Source: Xiphias gladius (Eukaryota; Chordata; Actinopteri; Istiophoriformes; Xiphiidae). Taken from it: a stretch of 64,000 bases of DNA. The position numbers and the translations under genes were made by a program. Below, piece by piece: positions 42,701 through 56,600 of the stretch. The DNA is taken from positions 20,345,976-20,409,975 of the forward strand of contig NC_053409.1 of the NCBI RefSeq assembly GCF_016859285.1. Direction: 5' to 3'. The notes beneath the pieces were generated by a model. The model did no database searches, was not told the DNA's origin, and was given only the letters and a program-made list of their open reading frames with translations. Numbering within the stretch: position 1 is the first letter of the stretch; each line of letters opens with the position of its first letter.

Positions 42701-44579
42701 CCGATTATTTGCTAACGTGGAAACGCTGATATACTACGCAGGTTCAGACGGCACTGCCGTTAACGGCAAAGTCGTCCTCATCAGTCTGTTGGCAATGAAA
42801 CGGGGACAATGGTATAAATCTCACACTCCAGGCTTTGAAGCTCCTCGAAGTCATTATAGGAAAATGCATTATATTGTGCTGCTGTCTTAAACCGCACACA
42901 GTCATTTACATTTCAGCTGAAAAATAGTACAATTTCCGTAATCAATTCCACCACAGAGACGCATCCGCGGTCGTCCACATCACTAAGGTCACTTCATATT
43001 TTTCTAATCATTGTTGCACCGAAACTCTGATACTCCACCAAGACACAATCTAATAATGTTTCAGAGTTAAAAAAAGTGATTTATGATTTCAGTCGTTCGT
43101 GGCGTCAATAGGATCACAGGGAAATCTCTCAACCTTCTCATTTGAGCTTTCAGCATTTTCTCACTGCACATTTCATAATAAAATCCTGTTTCATATTCCA
43201 GTCACGACCATAAATCTAAGCTGTCTGTATATGCTTTTGCTGCTGGCAAGTGTCAGTGAGTAATTGATAGCGAGCTACATCACGGTGGAGAAAGTAGCTC
43301 AGTGAATGCCAAGACAAATAGACACAATGTAAATACAGAAGCACGATTTCCTGTTTTACTGCGTGATAGATATCGTCATCTCTGAACCAGTTCTCACATC
43401 CAGGCCCTGCCCGCTGGCGGGAGGAATTTTTCTGCATCATGCCCAAATTTACGCATTAAAGATGGAGTTTACATTTGCATGAATTTACAATTCATCACAA
43501 CGTGGAGAATCAACTGTTGACCCTGGATATTTTCTTCGAACTGAGGGATGAGGCGATTGGATTAGCTGCGCAGTAGAGGCTGTCTATAATGAAATTACAT
43601 CACACAAGTAGATTGATATTGATTAAAATAAAATTTGAGGCTGAAACTTTTTTGGATTATGTCTCTCCATCGCCCTCAGTAGGCAGTAATATATGTTGTT
43701 TTTTACTTTTCTTTTTTTTTTTTTTACGATGTTGATTATTTCAGATGATGGAGGCCATGTGAATATTGAGCTCTGTCCATTTGGGGCTCTTGGTTGTATT
43801 GGATTTTTTAGCACAAAGGCCTTTCATTGGAATTCTTTTTCTCTGATGAGTTTTCCATGAAAGGAAAGGTCACGTTTGAGTATTTTTCTCACTGTAAATA
43901 CATATTTAAGTTATTTGCAGTGGTGGAAAGCGATTAAGTACATTTACTCAAGTACTGTACAAAAGTACATATCTGAGGTTACTTTATTCGAGTATTTCCA
44001 TTTTATGCTACTTTATATTTCTGCTCCACTACATTTCAGTATGTACTTCTTAATCCACTACAATTATCTGACTAGCTACTAGTTACTTTTAAAATTAAGA
44101 TTTTACATTATAAAAACACATGAGAAGCTCATATGATAAAATTTTGTTGTTAAAGATTAAACCAGTGGTTCGCAACCATTTTGGCTAATGACCCCTTACA
44201 AAAATGACCCTTGTCATGTTTCAGATTCCTATGAGTTATTAGCAGTTTTACCAAGGAGACATTTCTTCTCTTTACACTTCTCAGATTGAAATAACCTTTG
44301 GAGCCACAGATAGGTCAAATGATCCAATAATAAACAAAAACAAACAAAGAAATAAAGATTACAGAAGTAATCAAAAAAACTGGTACTCTCACTTTTAGGA
44401 AATACTCCTTCCACTACTGGTTATGTAAAAGACAATATATATCTGTGGGATACCTCTAAACTGGAGGTTTTTATGTAGAAATTCCAGGAATTTCTTGTTG
44501 CTATGTTCTCCTTTAAGACTTTAATGAACAAAGTGCATTCTCATGCTCTTACAAATGGCATTTTAAGGTTGGTGGGACT

Positions 44580-44628
<49 letters not shown>

Positions 44629-46101
44629 CACTGACTTTTAGGATAATGGATGTGACTGTTGACCCCTGAGAGTTGTTGGTATGTACCTCTGTCTCTATTG
44701 TTATGCCTGACGCAGTGACGGTTACCTACCAAAAGTCTCCGTCTTTGATGATGGAAAAAAGGCTATTTGTGGTTCCAGATGCATTCGTGTTTGTATTTGT
44801 GTGTAGTGATTGCTCAGCGCCTCTCATCAACGGTGCAATGAAAAGATCCTTTTAACCAGACAACCTTTCAAAATATGTATTCATCAGTGGCTGCTATTCT
44901 CAATTTTGGTTCCATATTTATCTGTGCATGTCTTCAAAATGACAAACAGATAAACTGGCAAATCGTTTTCAAAGAACATGCATATCTGCAGCAGAATACA
45001 AACACAGGTGAACATGTGCAGATTCCATTTTTTTAGTTAATTTGACACATAATATGAGATTGTAACATTTAAAGGATGAGGATAGTTACCACTCTTAAGT
45101 CTGTTAAGTATGAAGCTTCTGCGAGCAGCAGGTTAGCTTAGCTTAGCATAAAGACTTGCAACGGGGGGAAACTGTAAGCCCTGCTCCGTCAAAAGGTAAC
45201 AAAATCCACCCACAAGCAACTCTACAGCTCACTAATGAGCATTTTATATCTCGTTTGTCTAATTCGTACAAAAACAAAATGTAAAAATGACAGTAAGTGG
45301 TTATATGGGGGTTTGATGAGAAGATCAATACCAAATCCGATGTGTCTCCGTAAAAAAATGTATATATTTATAATTTAATAAAATGTTATATGCTTGACCG
45401 TTTCTTGGCCGGGCACTTCCGCCAAGACACAGTCAAGCACATAGCCCCCCTAAATTTACAATATGTGGTTTTTTAAACAATGGAGTTTATACAGATTAAA
45501 CAACCAACACATAACCTGCAAATAGGTTCGCTTTAGAGGTGCTGGTAGGTGGATTTTGTTAAGGCTAACAAAATGTGCCAGGCCAACTGTTGTGCCAGTG
45601 TTTCCCACTGTTTCCAGTCTTCTACAGTAGGCCATGCTAATTGGCTTCTGGCTGTAGCTTCATGTTTAATTTATTTATGAGCGTGGCATCGACCTTCCCA
45701 TCCTACTCCCAGCAATAGGCAAATGTTTCCCTAAAATCCTCTGCAGTCTTTGAGCCATAAGGTAGAAGAACTGGCACTAATGGAATAATTCCCATTTCTT
45801 AACAGTTGATTTCAGAGAAATTACGGGTAAATACAGTAATTATCTGCCTACTATTACCATTTTGATTTCTCTGCTGGCTGCAGAAACTGGATCCCTCAGA
45901 TAATTAGTCACAGGAAAACGGCCAAACCTCTTATTTTACTCTACATTGATTCCATTTTATTGATGATACATAACAGAGAGACAAATGTATTGGTGGTGGT
46001 CTAAAACTAGTGAAGCCAGTTGCCAATCCTGTTGAATGTTGTTTGTGAAGAGGTTTTATTTCATGTTGTACACCAGGAGACATCCTTCAGCGTGGTTTGT
46101 C

Positions 46102-46189
<88 letters not shown>

Positions 46190-47649
46190 GCTGACGAAGT
46201 GCAAGTGACAGTGAGTAATAATGGCAGAATCAGGGTAGAGCGTCAGGTTTGATCAAAACTCCCAAATCGAACAGACATGAGTCTCCCAGTTGTCCAGCCC
46301 CCTGCGTTGTCTTCAGACAAAGTAGAGCTATTCTGATACTGTTTTGAAATATTTACCGGAATCTGAAAGCAAAGACTAACAGTGAACTGAGCTATGAATT
46401 TTTCCCTCCACTCAAACTGTCAGAGAGATTCTTGGGGATTTGTGTTTTGGAGAGGAGTTATAGGTTTTGGATGCAGCGTCTGTCTCATGAACTTTAAATC
46501 TATGATACGGATTCTTACCTTCAGACTTAGCACCGCTTCTGCCAAAATACTTTAAGCTCGGAAATAGTATAAAGGTTGAAAATAGGCATCTTGCCGTACT
46601 TTGCATTAATGTGGAACACACACTTTGGCGTCAGATTCTCAGTGCCATGTTTAATATTTAGCAACCAATTTTCCACTCTCTATATAATCCCCAGAAATCC
46701 CTTAACATTTTAAAATGCCTTCCTCTGTTTTATATCTTTTTTTATTCTCCGGGTCAATGCGAATTCCATCAGTGTCATTAAAATGGGAGAGAGCAGGCAT
46801 GAAATTCACTTTTCTGTCAGCGTGATCCGATGGGCTTTTTATGGCCAAGGTACTGACAGCGTCGCGGGGAAATAAGAACACCGTTGCCAGCAGGAGAGGA
46901 TGCTTCGTGTTTGCGTATTATTTTTAGCCGGCTGAGGGCGACTGAAGGCAGCCGTGCATCCGTCGTTGTCAGAAATAAGGTGAATGTGTGCGTATGAAGC
47001 ACCACCAGACTTAATTTTCCCTGAACCTCTGCCAGCTGCCAAGTGCAAAGAAAGGGTGGTACATTGTCATTCACTGCACACAGGTTGAACCAGGCTTAGC
47101 GCATTGCAGACTTTGATCCCTAAATTCCCAAATGTTATATCACTTCACTCCCATTTGACCTCTAGGACACCGCCTGAATGTCTGTGTGCGGACCGCGAGT
47201 CCTTAATCAACATTTCTTCAGTCAGTGAACCACAGGGCTGCAGATACTGATGTGGGTGAGTTAGGACGCCTTTTTTTGAATTAATCCACATTTTTAAAGG
47301 GAAATATGGCTACTCTAAAGCTTTTAAATAAGAGGAAGCTCTTTCTTTTTTTTAATTTCCCCCTACTGTTCCACAGCAGTGATATTGGTGTTCTCGAAAA
47401 GGACTGATGATTATTTACAGAAGGATAGCTTTGATACAGTATGTAGATGCAGATATGGTACAGACTGTAAAGGCCAGTTTATTACACGTTTTTCTCCGGA
47501 AGGGATGAGAGTAGATTTGTGCTTTTTTCAGAGGTTGAGACTGAGGTATCTTCAGCAAATGGCATTTTCCTAATTTCCAGTGAGTGTGTTAGAGAAAGGT
47601 GAAAAGAGCAGAGAGCTTCAGAGCGAGACAGAGAGGAGGGGGAGAGAGC

Positions 47650-47680
<31 letters not shown>

Positions 47681-50600
47681 AGTGAAATAGAGAGAGCGAG
47701 AGAGAGATAGAAAATCTACGTCGTCATAAAGTCATGTGACCGTCGAGTTTCCTTGGAGACAGCAGCAGTGTAGTACATTGAGATGCTCGCCCGCTCAGTT
47801 GAGGGCAGGTTAGGCATCTGGCAACAGCGGCAGTTGGATGTATTTTGTCAGCCAGGCAGGTGCTTTCTCTCCTCACAGAGGTAAGTGGGATGCCTCGTGT
47901 CTGGTCCTCTGTCTGGAGCTCACCTTCAGAAGGGATTACTGTGACATAATGAGCATTAAATGAGAGGCAAACATTTTTCACATGGCACTGGGGTTGTACT
48001 TGGAGCATTTCTCTGCCTCTGAAGGAGACTGTGGGGCAACATGTGCAGGTTTGAGTAGTGACGGCTGCTTTTTCCTTGAAGCATGAAACATAAAAATTAG
48101 CAGGATCGTGTTTGTGCAAATTGCCTGAGAAACTAAAAATTAGGCCTGATGAATTGCTCATGTCTGTCTGACTGTCTGTGCTTTTCTTTTGAACCTGTTA
48201 GGGGAGTCCTGAGGGAAATTTAAATGTATGAAACAATAATTGCAGCATGTCTTTAAAAAGAACATGTTAACCCCCTCGAGCATCCACATTAATGCAGGGA
48301 ATATGTACTGTAGTTTGAAAACAAATAACACTGCAAAATAACATCATTTGAATATAATTGGTGATCCAAAAATTGTGCAGTTTTTATTGCTCTGATTTCT
48401 GTTTAGTTTTAGTAGCACAATAATAAACAGAAAAGACTGTGTGTGCTGTTGAGGCATTTGGTGGCACTGTAGGGAAAAAAAAAAGGCTCTCAGTGCTTCG
48501 TGCTGATAACAGTATTCTGCATAATTTGGATATAAATAATTTGATTGGCCAAAAAAAAAAAAAAAAAAAAATGCTGATTGGACAAATAAGAATTATAGAA
48601 CACAATGCTGTTCAGTGCTTTGCCTTTTATGTGATAATGAGAGCTTTAAATAAAACAGTCACTTACAACAGAATCAAGGTTGATAATTACAGAGAGATAC
48701 TATGTACAGATTGGGGAGATGCAACTACAGAGACATGGAAATCAAGTGCCGTCGTGAGTGGCTGCTATTGTATGTGCCGGGTGAAGTGTGAAGCTCGGAG
48801 CACCTGAGATCTGCAGAGAGATATTTAGATCCGTTAATGAGACTCTGTGGTCTGGGCTTCGATGAGCTCGTCGGGGCCACTGATTCGGCCGCCAGATGGA
48901 CCCCATCGCTTTGTTTACTCGCACAAATTACCTCTCACAATGTCACCTTTCCCAGTTTTTCACAGACTTCCAGTTTAATTAGATTTCTTGTCTGCTATTG
49001 TTGCTTTTGCTCATGTTAATTAGGTTTAAGCTAATGGCCTGAAAACATCTAAATTGCGGTTCCCGGAAAAGTCAATTATTTCACAACAATTTGAAGTTAA
49101 CTTGAGTAAAACATGCTGCCTATTTTTTGCACCGCATGCAGTCGTTTGTAATGGTCACCACCTGCCTCCCCTCTTACCCTCTTTTGTATAGTTGGATTAA
49201 ATTGACGTCAGGATCGCTGATTTATGAATATTAATAAAATGCAAATACCCTCTCCTCCATTCCCTGGTGACAAGCACCACAGGCCTCTGCAGTGTAGCAT
49301 TAAAGAACTCTAATCTTGTCTTTTAGTCAGCCGAAACCAGTGGCCAACAACATGAACGACACAATGCTCATGTCCTCTGGGGCGCCTACTCCTACCAAAA
49401 GGTAAGCACCCCAGGCATAATGTCTTTTTGAAGATAATATTCAGATCACTCCTCAGAATTGGGTTAACTTTTGTGATTATTACCTTTAATGTATTCCTCA
49501 AAAAAGACGAAATGTCAGTTTAAGTCACACACATGCAAAATAAGTCCTTTTAACCACACAGAATTCAGTCTGTGCCCAGAATAGGTGACATACTGTCTCT
49601 CATCGGTGGACATAAAAAGAATACGGCAACAAACCAGACTACAGATGTTATTTGTTCCCTCACACTTGACACACATTTATGCGAACGAGCAGCATGCCCT
49701 TATGAGTGTATTTTTAGAGGAAAATATGTTGCGCTGTCATGAATATGTGAGCACTCCTACTTAAAGGGCTGATTTGACAAATAGATTATGATAGAATTTG
49801 AGCCTTATCGTGTAAGCAGATAGCAGGCGAGGGGCCACGTGAAAGCAGCCTAATTGTCTTCTCATTTGAGCCCCTCTCAGTTAAAGGCCACCTCTATCAT
49901 TATTTACTCGGAGTGGTAATGAGCCATTGTGACTATGAATTCGATAATGGAGCGCACTCTGAGGCAGCTGTGAGGTATCCGCGCTCTGTCCTGCCGGTCT
50001 GTGCCGGGTGAATTTTTCTTTCGCGGGCAGTTTCTGTCGATTGCTCTGTGAGTCAGAGCTGCTTTGGGAAGATGTCATGCACTGAGGATGCTGTTGCCTT
50101 GGGGGGGCATAACAACTACAAAGCTGCCTTATTTAGGGCAGAAATTGCGCATTAAGTCACCGTGACGCTTCCGAAATAGGTTGTGCTGAGCGTCAGTATG
50201 GATACCGGTAGATAAGGTGTTGAATGAGAAGGGAAGGAGCAGATTTCACTTAGGTTGGGTTGCAGAGAACAGAAGGCCAGTCGCTAGCAGGCTCTCTCTG
50301 TTTCGCATTTGATTTGTAAATATTAATCTGTTGTTATAATTACCCCGCACTGGCCTGCCTGCTTTCACATGAAGGGCCTATGAGTCAAAGATGCCACTGT
50401 TGAATAATGCAAAGCTCCTTGTGGCTCTGCTTCCTTTCAAGAGCCCCGAACTGAAAAGCAGCACCAGTGCTGTCTTTGTTTGCTGACCCTTTCAAGTTCC
50501 ACTTTTTATCAGAGAAGAAAAAAAAAATATTACAAAGCACATTCATGATCGTGTGTCAGTGCAGAGTTGAAACCGAACGCAGTCTGTATGAAAGATTGTG

Positions 50601-53600
50601 CGTGTTGTGCTTCCGGCCTCCATCACACTCCGCTCTCTGATACTGTCTGCTCTGCTGACATGGCATCTGTTCCCTCCCGTCTCGCTCTTCTCTCATAGAC
50701 AGTCACTTACCGCTGGCTGGGCGTCTAAGGGTGAACCGACACCGCGGTATTTATTGCCTGTTGGTTGTGCCGAAACCACGGCAGCAGAAGATAAAATTTA
50801 ATTAAAAAAAGAAAATGCTGTCTCGAGCTTGATGAGAGGGGAGGATTTTTCTGTAAGGTAACATAAACGTAGTCAGCAGCCCACCGTGGCTGAATGAATG
50901 TAACTGGTAGATGAAACACAGAATTTAATAACAGAGACTGTATTTTATGTGGATCTGTCACATCATGGCCGTTACACGTAATAAGGTCAGTTTTGGGGCC
51001 GATGGAGATCTGGCAAATCAGATCTGCGCATCTGTCTATGTCTATGGTTATGTTTTTATTGGTTAAGTTACAAGATTTAAAAGAGAGAAATGTATTATTA
51101 TTAATAAAGAAATTCAATATACTATATACTAATATGAAAATATTGTTATTAACTTGTCTGATTCAAAAGGAAACACTTAACATGAAGGCTGCAGTTGGAA
51201 ACAAGATGCCTCACCTCTCCGGATGTTCACATCGTTCAGATCTTTGGCCTCTCAAAGTTTTGACATTTAGTTTAAGTGTCGTAAGGCCGGTCAGAACACA
51301 GTGTGCGAGAGCACCGTGTACCCATTTCTGACCGAAATAGGAGCAGTGGTGTGTGAGATATTGTGCTTGAGTAAAAAATAAAAGCTTTACATAAAAATAC
51401 CAGTATCAGGAGGGCATCAAGGGAGTTCTTTTGGCACAGACCATCAGGTATTGCCAGGAACTTCCCAGAAGAAACAAAGCCAGGAGCAGCTTCTGGACTG
51501 ATAGCCTGAAGATCCAGACATGCAGTCCAACTCCAAAAGACTGAGTAGGGTCACGGTTTCTGCTGAGCCAACCGGAGCAGTGCCTTGATGTCTGTTAATG
51601 TATTTCTTTAATCCTGCCAGAAACCTCAGGCTCTGTCTGTGCTTCAGTCTGAGGACGAGGCTGTAAATTATTTAGAATTTGTTCCATTTAAAAAGACATT
51701 TTTTGACATCCTCCTCAAAACAAGCGCTTTTACAGTTTGCGGAGTGATTTCACTTTTTCTTGGTGCAGTTCAACCGTCTTTTCTTGAGTCAGGTGACATT
51801 ATCTTGAAACAATTCAAATGATCTGCAGAGTATTTTAAGATATCATCACTGAAATAAGAAAACCCTTTAAACAAGTGAGGTAGAACTCAGGGCAGCTAAA
51901 ATTATCTAATCACACTGGCAGCTTTTTTTTTTTTTTTTTTTATCTTGCTTTGAGAAAGATAAGATTTGGATTTAAATACAGATGTTGATTCAAAGGCTGG
52001 TTTGCAGGGTTTTTTGGGCCTGGGTAGTGAACCGTGCAAGAACTGTGGTTGTTGATGCAGTGTGTTTGAAGCCAGATTGTATTTAATGTTCACTCTCCAC
52101 TCAGAGTTAAATAGCACCCAGCACCATTTCAGCTCTCCCTCCCTCCTCATTTCAGGCCGCCTGCCGAGAAATGACAGCCTATGCTCTGTCATCTGTCCAC
52201 GCCATATGCCACGCCCATGATCATTTAAAGTCTCGTGCCGTATTTGACATTTCCAGACAGGGGTGAAATGGCCAGAACGGGCATTGGCACGGCCACAAAT
52301 GCCTTTGGCAGGGTGCATTCTCTCTTATCCATCTCAGTTCATTGTTATGACCAATTATCTCAGACTGTCCATCAACACTGGAGTCAAAGCCAACTAAGGT
52401 CATATATTAAGGTCACCTCAATTATAAAGTTTTTTTTCATGCAAATTCTTTTACATAATCACTTTGACTGTAAAAATTTTCCTTCTACTTACATAAGAGC
52501 TTTTGACATTAGTGTCAGTGTTGCTGTTAATGTGTGTGTGTGTGTGTGTGTGTGTGGTTGTGTTTGTGTCTATGTGTGATATATCTCTCTGTCTTTGACT
52601 TTGGGCAGTGTCTTGGAGAGTCCCAGCCGGCTAGATGAAGAGCACCGCCTCATCGCTCGCTACGCTGCCCGCCTGGCAGCCGAGGCGGGCAACTCCACAG
52701 TGAGTGTCTCGCGGAACGCCCTGTGGTGGACTGCAGTCACCCTGCATTTCGCGTTCAATGCTTTGACAAGTTATTGTTATGCACTTCATCGTGGCTGGAG
52801 GTCTTAAGTGCTGAAGTTGCAGTTTAAAGACTGCTCAGTCATAAATAATGGGGAATGGGAAAGATGAGGTAACTTATTTTCCAGCAGTTTTACTTGTTTG
52901 ATCATTTTTCTTGAAACACAATTAAATCAGAAACACCTGTCATCTGCTTTAAAGTTGTAATCCTTATGATTTCAGTCCTGGGTTATTTGGCAACATCTTT
53001 GGTTCGACATGGGAACAGCAAGTACAGTTTAATACTAAAGCAAACACTCATTAAGCAGCAGCATCAAATTGTTTGAATAAAGAAGAAGTTAGTTAGAATG
53101 TGATTTTCTTGCTGGACATGGCACGAGTAGCAGGACACAGTAAAAGTTAGAAGTGTGCAGCTCACTGTGGCTCCTACTTCTTGTTCTATTACTCACTTAG
53201 AAGAAATCAAAAATGATCCGCTTTCAAAAAGTGCCCGAAATGACTGTTGTTGGTTTGCGGAGACATATTTCGGATTCCTGATCATGGTCAGCACTAACCG
53301 CGGTGACAAATACATTGCTTTTCACCAGTTGCGTTCCTTTAATCTGAAGCACCTGCAGTGGGACATGTTGGGTGTGGCATCAGCAAGAGCTCAATGCAGT
53401 GCGAGGAGAATGAACAGTAAACGGTCAGGCTGACATTTATGAGATAAAATTTCCCTGTATTGCATGCGTGCATTGTTTTCCTGCGAATCCCCTATGTGTA
53501 GGTAGGCAATCGGAATTCAGTGCGGGAATGGTGGACTCAACCAATAAAAGCTACTATACAGGGAGGTAACAGCTGAATGTAAATACATTGAGTGGCTTTT

Positions 53601-56600
53601 GCAGTAAAAACTCCCGACCGCAAAGACTATGAAAAAATTGGTTTGGTTTCACAAAAAATCTTAAAGGACCAGTGTGTAGGATTTAGGGGGCTCTATTGGT
53701 AGAAATTAAAAACAATATTCAAAATTTTGTTTTCCTTTGTGTATAATCGCCTGAAACTAAAAATCGTTGTGTTTGTGTTTTCGGTAGCTTAGAACGAGCC
53801 CTTCACATCTACATAGGGAGCAGGTCCTCTTCCCCGGAGCCCGCCGTGTTTCTACGGTAGCGCAGGAGGGACAAACCAAACACTGGCTCTAGAGAGGGCC
53901 TTTTCAAGTTTTTACGTTACCTGAAGGTTCTCCTTCACGCTTGGAAAGGGAGGGGTGAGGGGAGGGGTTTTCAGTGAGTTGCAGTCTGCAAACTTCAAGC
54001 AAAATTCTACACATTAAGGAATAGAACTTTAAAGGCCTTTAACATTGCTTTAAATCTTAAGTATTTATCTATAACAACAAATATTTGTGACTAAAAAGCA
54101 ACATCGGAGTTAAAAAAACAAACATCTTTTTACATCATTTTTTTTTTAATTAAAAGGCAGAAAGTGTTAATGTAGGGTTATTTGGTTTTAGGGTACAATT
54201 GTATATCTACTTTGTAGTCTGACTGCAATGGTGAAGAATAAAGGGAAGCTGTGGTGACTAAAAATGGCTCCCTGTTTATGCAGAAACATAATCAGTCTCC
54301 AGCAGAGCGTCCTCACTGTTCACTGTGGTCAGAAGGTAGCTGCTGGTGTTTGACTTTTGTTTGCTCACTGTTGTTAATGCCATTCTATGGTAATTTTGTT
54401 TTTCAGCAACAATGTCCCCCAACAGATCTGAGTTTCAACTTCGATGCCAATAAGCAGCAGAGACAGCTGATTGCGGAGCTGGAGAACAAAAACAGGTACA
54501 AGTCAACATTTAAACGTCATTTATTTTCATTCATTTCATTGGAAACAAATCACAATTTGTCACATGCCAGAATATTTCTTGGCTGGGATCAGTAACTTCC
54601 TGAAGTCCTTTCATCATCATGAGGTTGCCAGGCAACCAGTGGAGTGGAGACTAACTCTAAAAAAAAAGCAATAAAGCATATTTCCCCAAACGTTGAACTA
54701 TTCCTTTAAAATCAGCTTTATTTCAGTTAGCTTCCTGCATGTTTATGCATCAATAATAATAATCCAATAGTTTTCTGCATGAGTAGTACTTTTACTTTTG
54801 ATACTTAGAATATACTTTGCTGATGATACTTCTGTACTTCAGCTTGAGTAAAATTTTGAATGCAGGACTTGAATGACACACTCGTAACTGAGTAGTTTTT
54901 TTTTACATTATTGTATCACTGCTGAAACTTAATTAAAGGATCTCAGTACTTCTTCCCCCACTGGTGAATAGTTAACTGGCTGTCTGGCTCATTCAGGGAG
55001 ATCCTCCAGGAGATCCAGAGGCTGCGTTTGGAGCATGAACAGGCCTCTCAGCCGACCCCAGAAAAAGCCCAGCAGAATCCCACACTTCTGACTGAACTGC
55101 GGCTCCTCAGGTAACATCCCCGCTGCCACAGCTGTGCCACTTTCAAGAGCATCTTCTTCCCGACAAGAGGAAGAAAGAGCAGTATATTAATGGAAATCAA
55201 GTAGTAAAACCACTGCAGGGCTTCTGTATTTGCGTAGCCTGAACTCCTTCTTCAAGTAGAAATAATGTGTTCTTAATTCAGGATGGTGTTTTTGAATCAG
55301 CAGCGTGGGCATCTATCATGCTGGCAGGACACTTAGACCCTTGGGTTCAGTTCTTGGAAGAGACTCAGCCTGTGAGGACGTGTTACGGCACTTGTTGCCC
55401 TGAATGACTCCTTGTTTGTCTAGTCCGCCCTAGATAATGAATCAGCAGAAATGTTTCAGGTCAACAGTTGTGACAAAGTTAAAATTATTATATTCATCTA
55501 ATCATTTATCATTACAGGCTACCCGTCAATATCTATTTATAGCAGATGTATTTGAATATTTTTCTCACTTTCAACATCCACACATTGACTCTTTGGCATT
55601 TTAAAGGATTGCTGTAACAATTATATGTATTAATACAAAAACATATTAATTCAACAATAAAATAATTGGTGTATACCACTGGAGGACACACTTATTCGAG
55701 TTATTATTTCTCCTAGTTTTAATTCAAACCTATTTGGAAGCACTATTCCACTCACTGAGCCTGCTCGTGATTCAGGCTTTAGACCAGGATATTATCAAGT
55801 GGTAACTATTTTATCGCAGACTGCTGACTGTGTTCAGAGCCTGGCTGGACGGCCCTGATATAGCCTTTTGTCGGCCCGTGGATACAGCACAGAGCAGAGA
55901 TGTCTGCGGTCAGCAGATGTTTTTTTTTTGAGTTTCTGATAGGACGACTTCAGCCAGACAGATGATTGCTACACTTCTTTGAGGCTTTTTCAAAATGCAG
56001 CTACACACCGTGAACACCAGAGGGTGATAATACGCCAGCATCATCACTGTAACACTGAACAGGGGTGTCAAATGCAGATGACCTGGGGAGATGTTTTTAG
56101 AGGAGCCAGTTGAACATTCACTGGAAAACAAAATACTTTTTTTTACCAAAAAGAAATTTAAATTTAATACAATTTGAAGCTGAGCAACGGGTCTTCCCTT
56201 CTCCTCTCCCTTGTACCTGCCAGACTGCTGTGAGCTGAAAAAATGATCACTTGCATATCTCCCTTGAAAGTGTCCAGGTCTATCTTTTACGCTCATTAAG
56301 AGATATTTTGGTGCCCACAGTAATTTTGAGTTCATTTGGTCGAAGAATAAGCGTTTATGTTGACCAGTAGTACAGCTAGGTTCATTCAGATGCGTGCTGG
56401 ATGTTAAATGTGGAAAAAAGGCAATTTTTGTGCTCCAATATTGCAGGCTTGCTTAAAAAAAGGGAAATAGTCGGTGATAACTATAAAATAAGAGGCTTGA
56501 GAAAAATCACAGTGTCTGAGCCTTTATTGGGCTGACTTGGCCTCTGGCCCGGTAGTTTGATACCCCTCCTTTAAGAGGACCGGGTGTGAAGTGAATATGA

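Larger units (their letters stand above)
42498..49326 (+). other. Largest dtnb intron (6.8 kb)
   Basis: Holds the GGTGGAAAG-family fragment, foldback copy B, two (GT)n arrays, the candidate internal promoter/first exon at 47.7 kb, and GC-balanced non-repeat blocks (about 42500-42850, 46740-47110, 48830-49300). Those blocks look like constrained non-coding DNA. No independent gene seen on either strand. Confidence 0.5.

Noticed and set aside
51600..51650. Sequence with AG/GT-like borders around CTCAGGCTCTGTCTG as a missing dtnb exon
   Set aside because: Its translation does not resemble the DEHALIASYVARL exon and the donor is not consensus.
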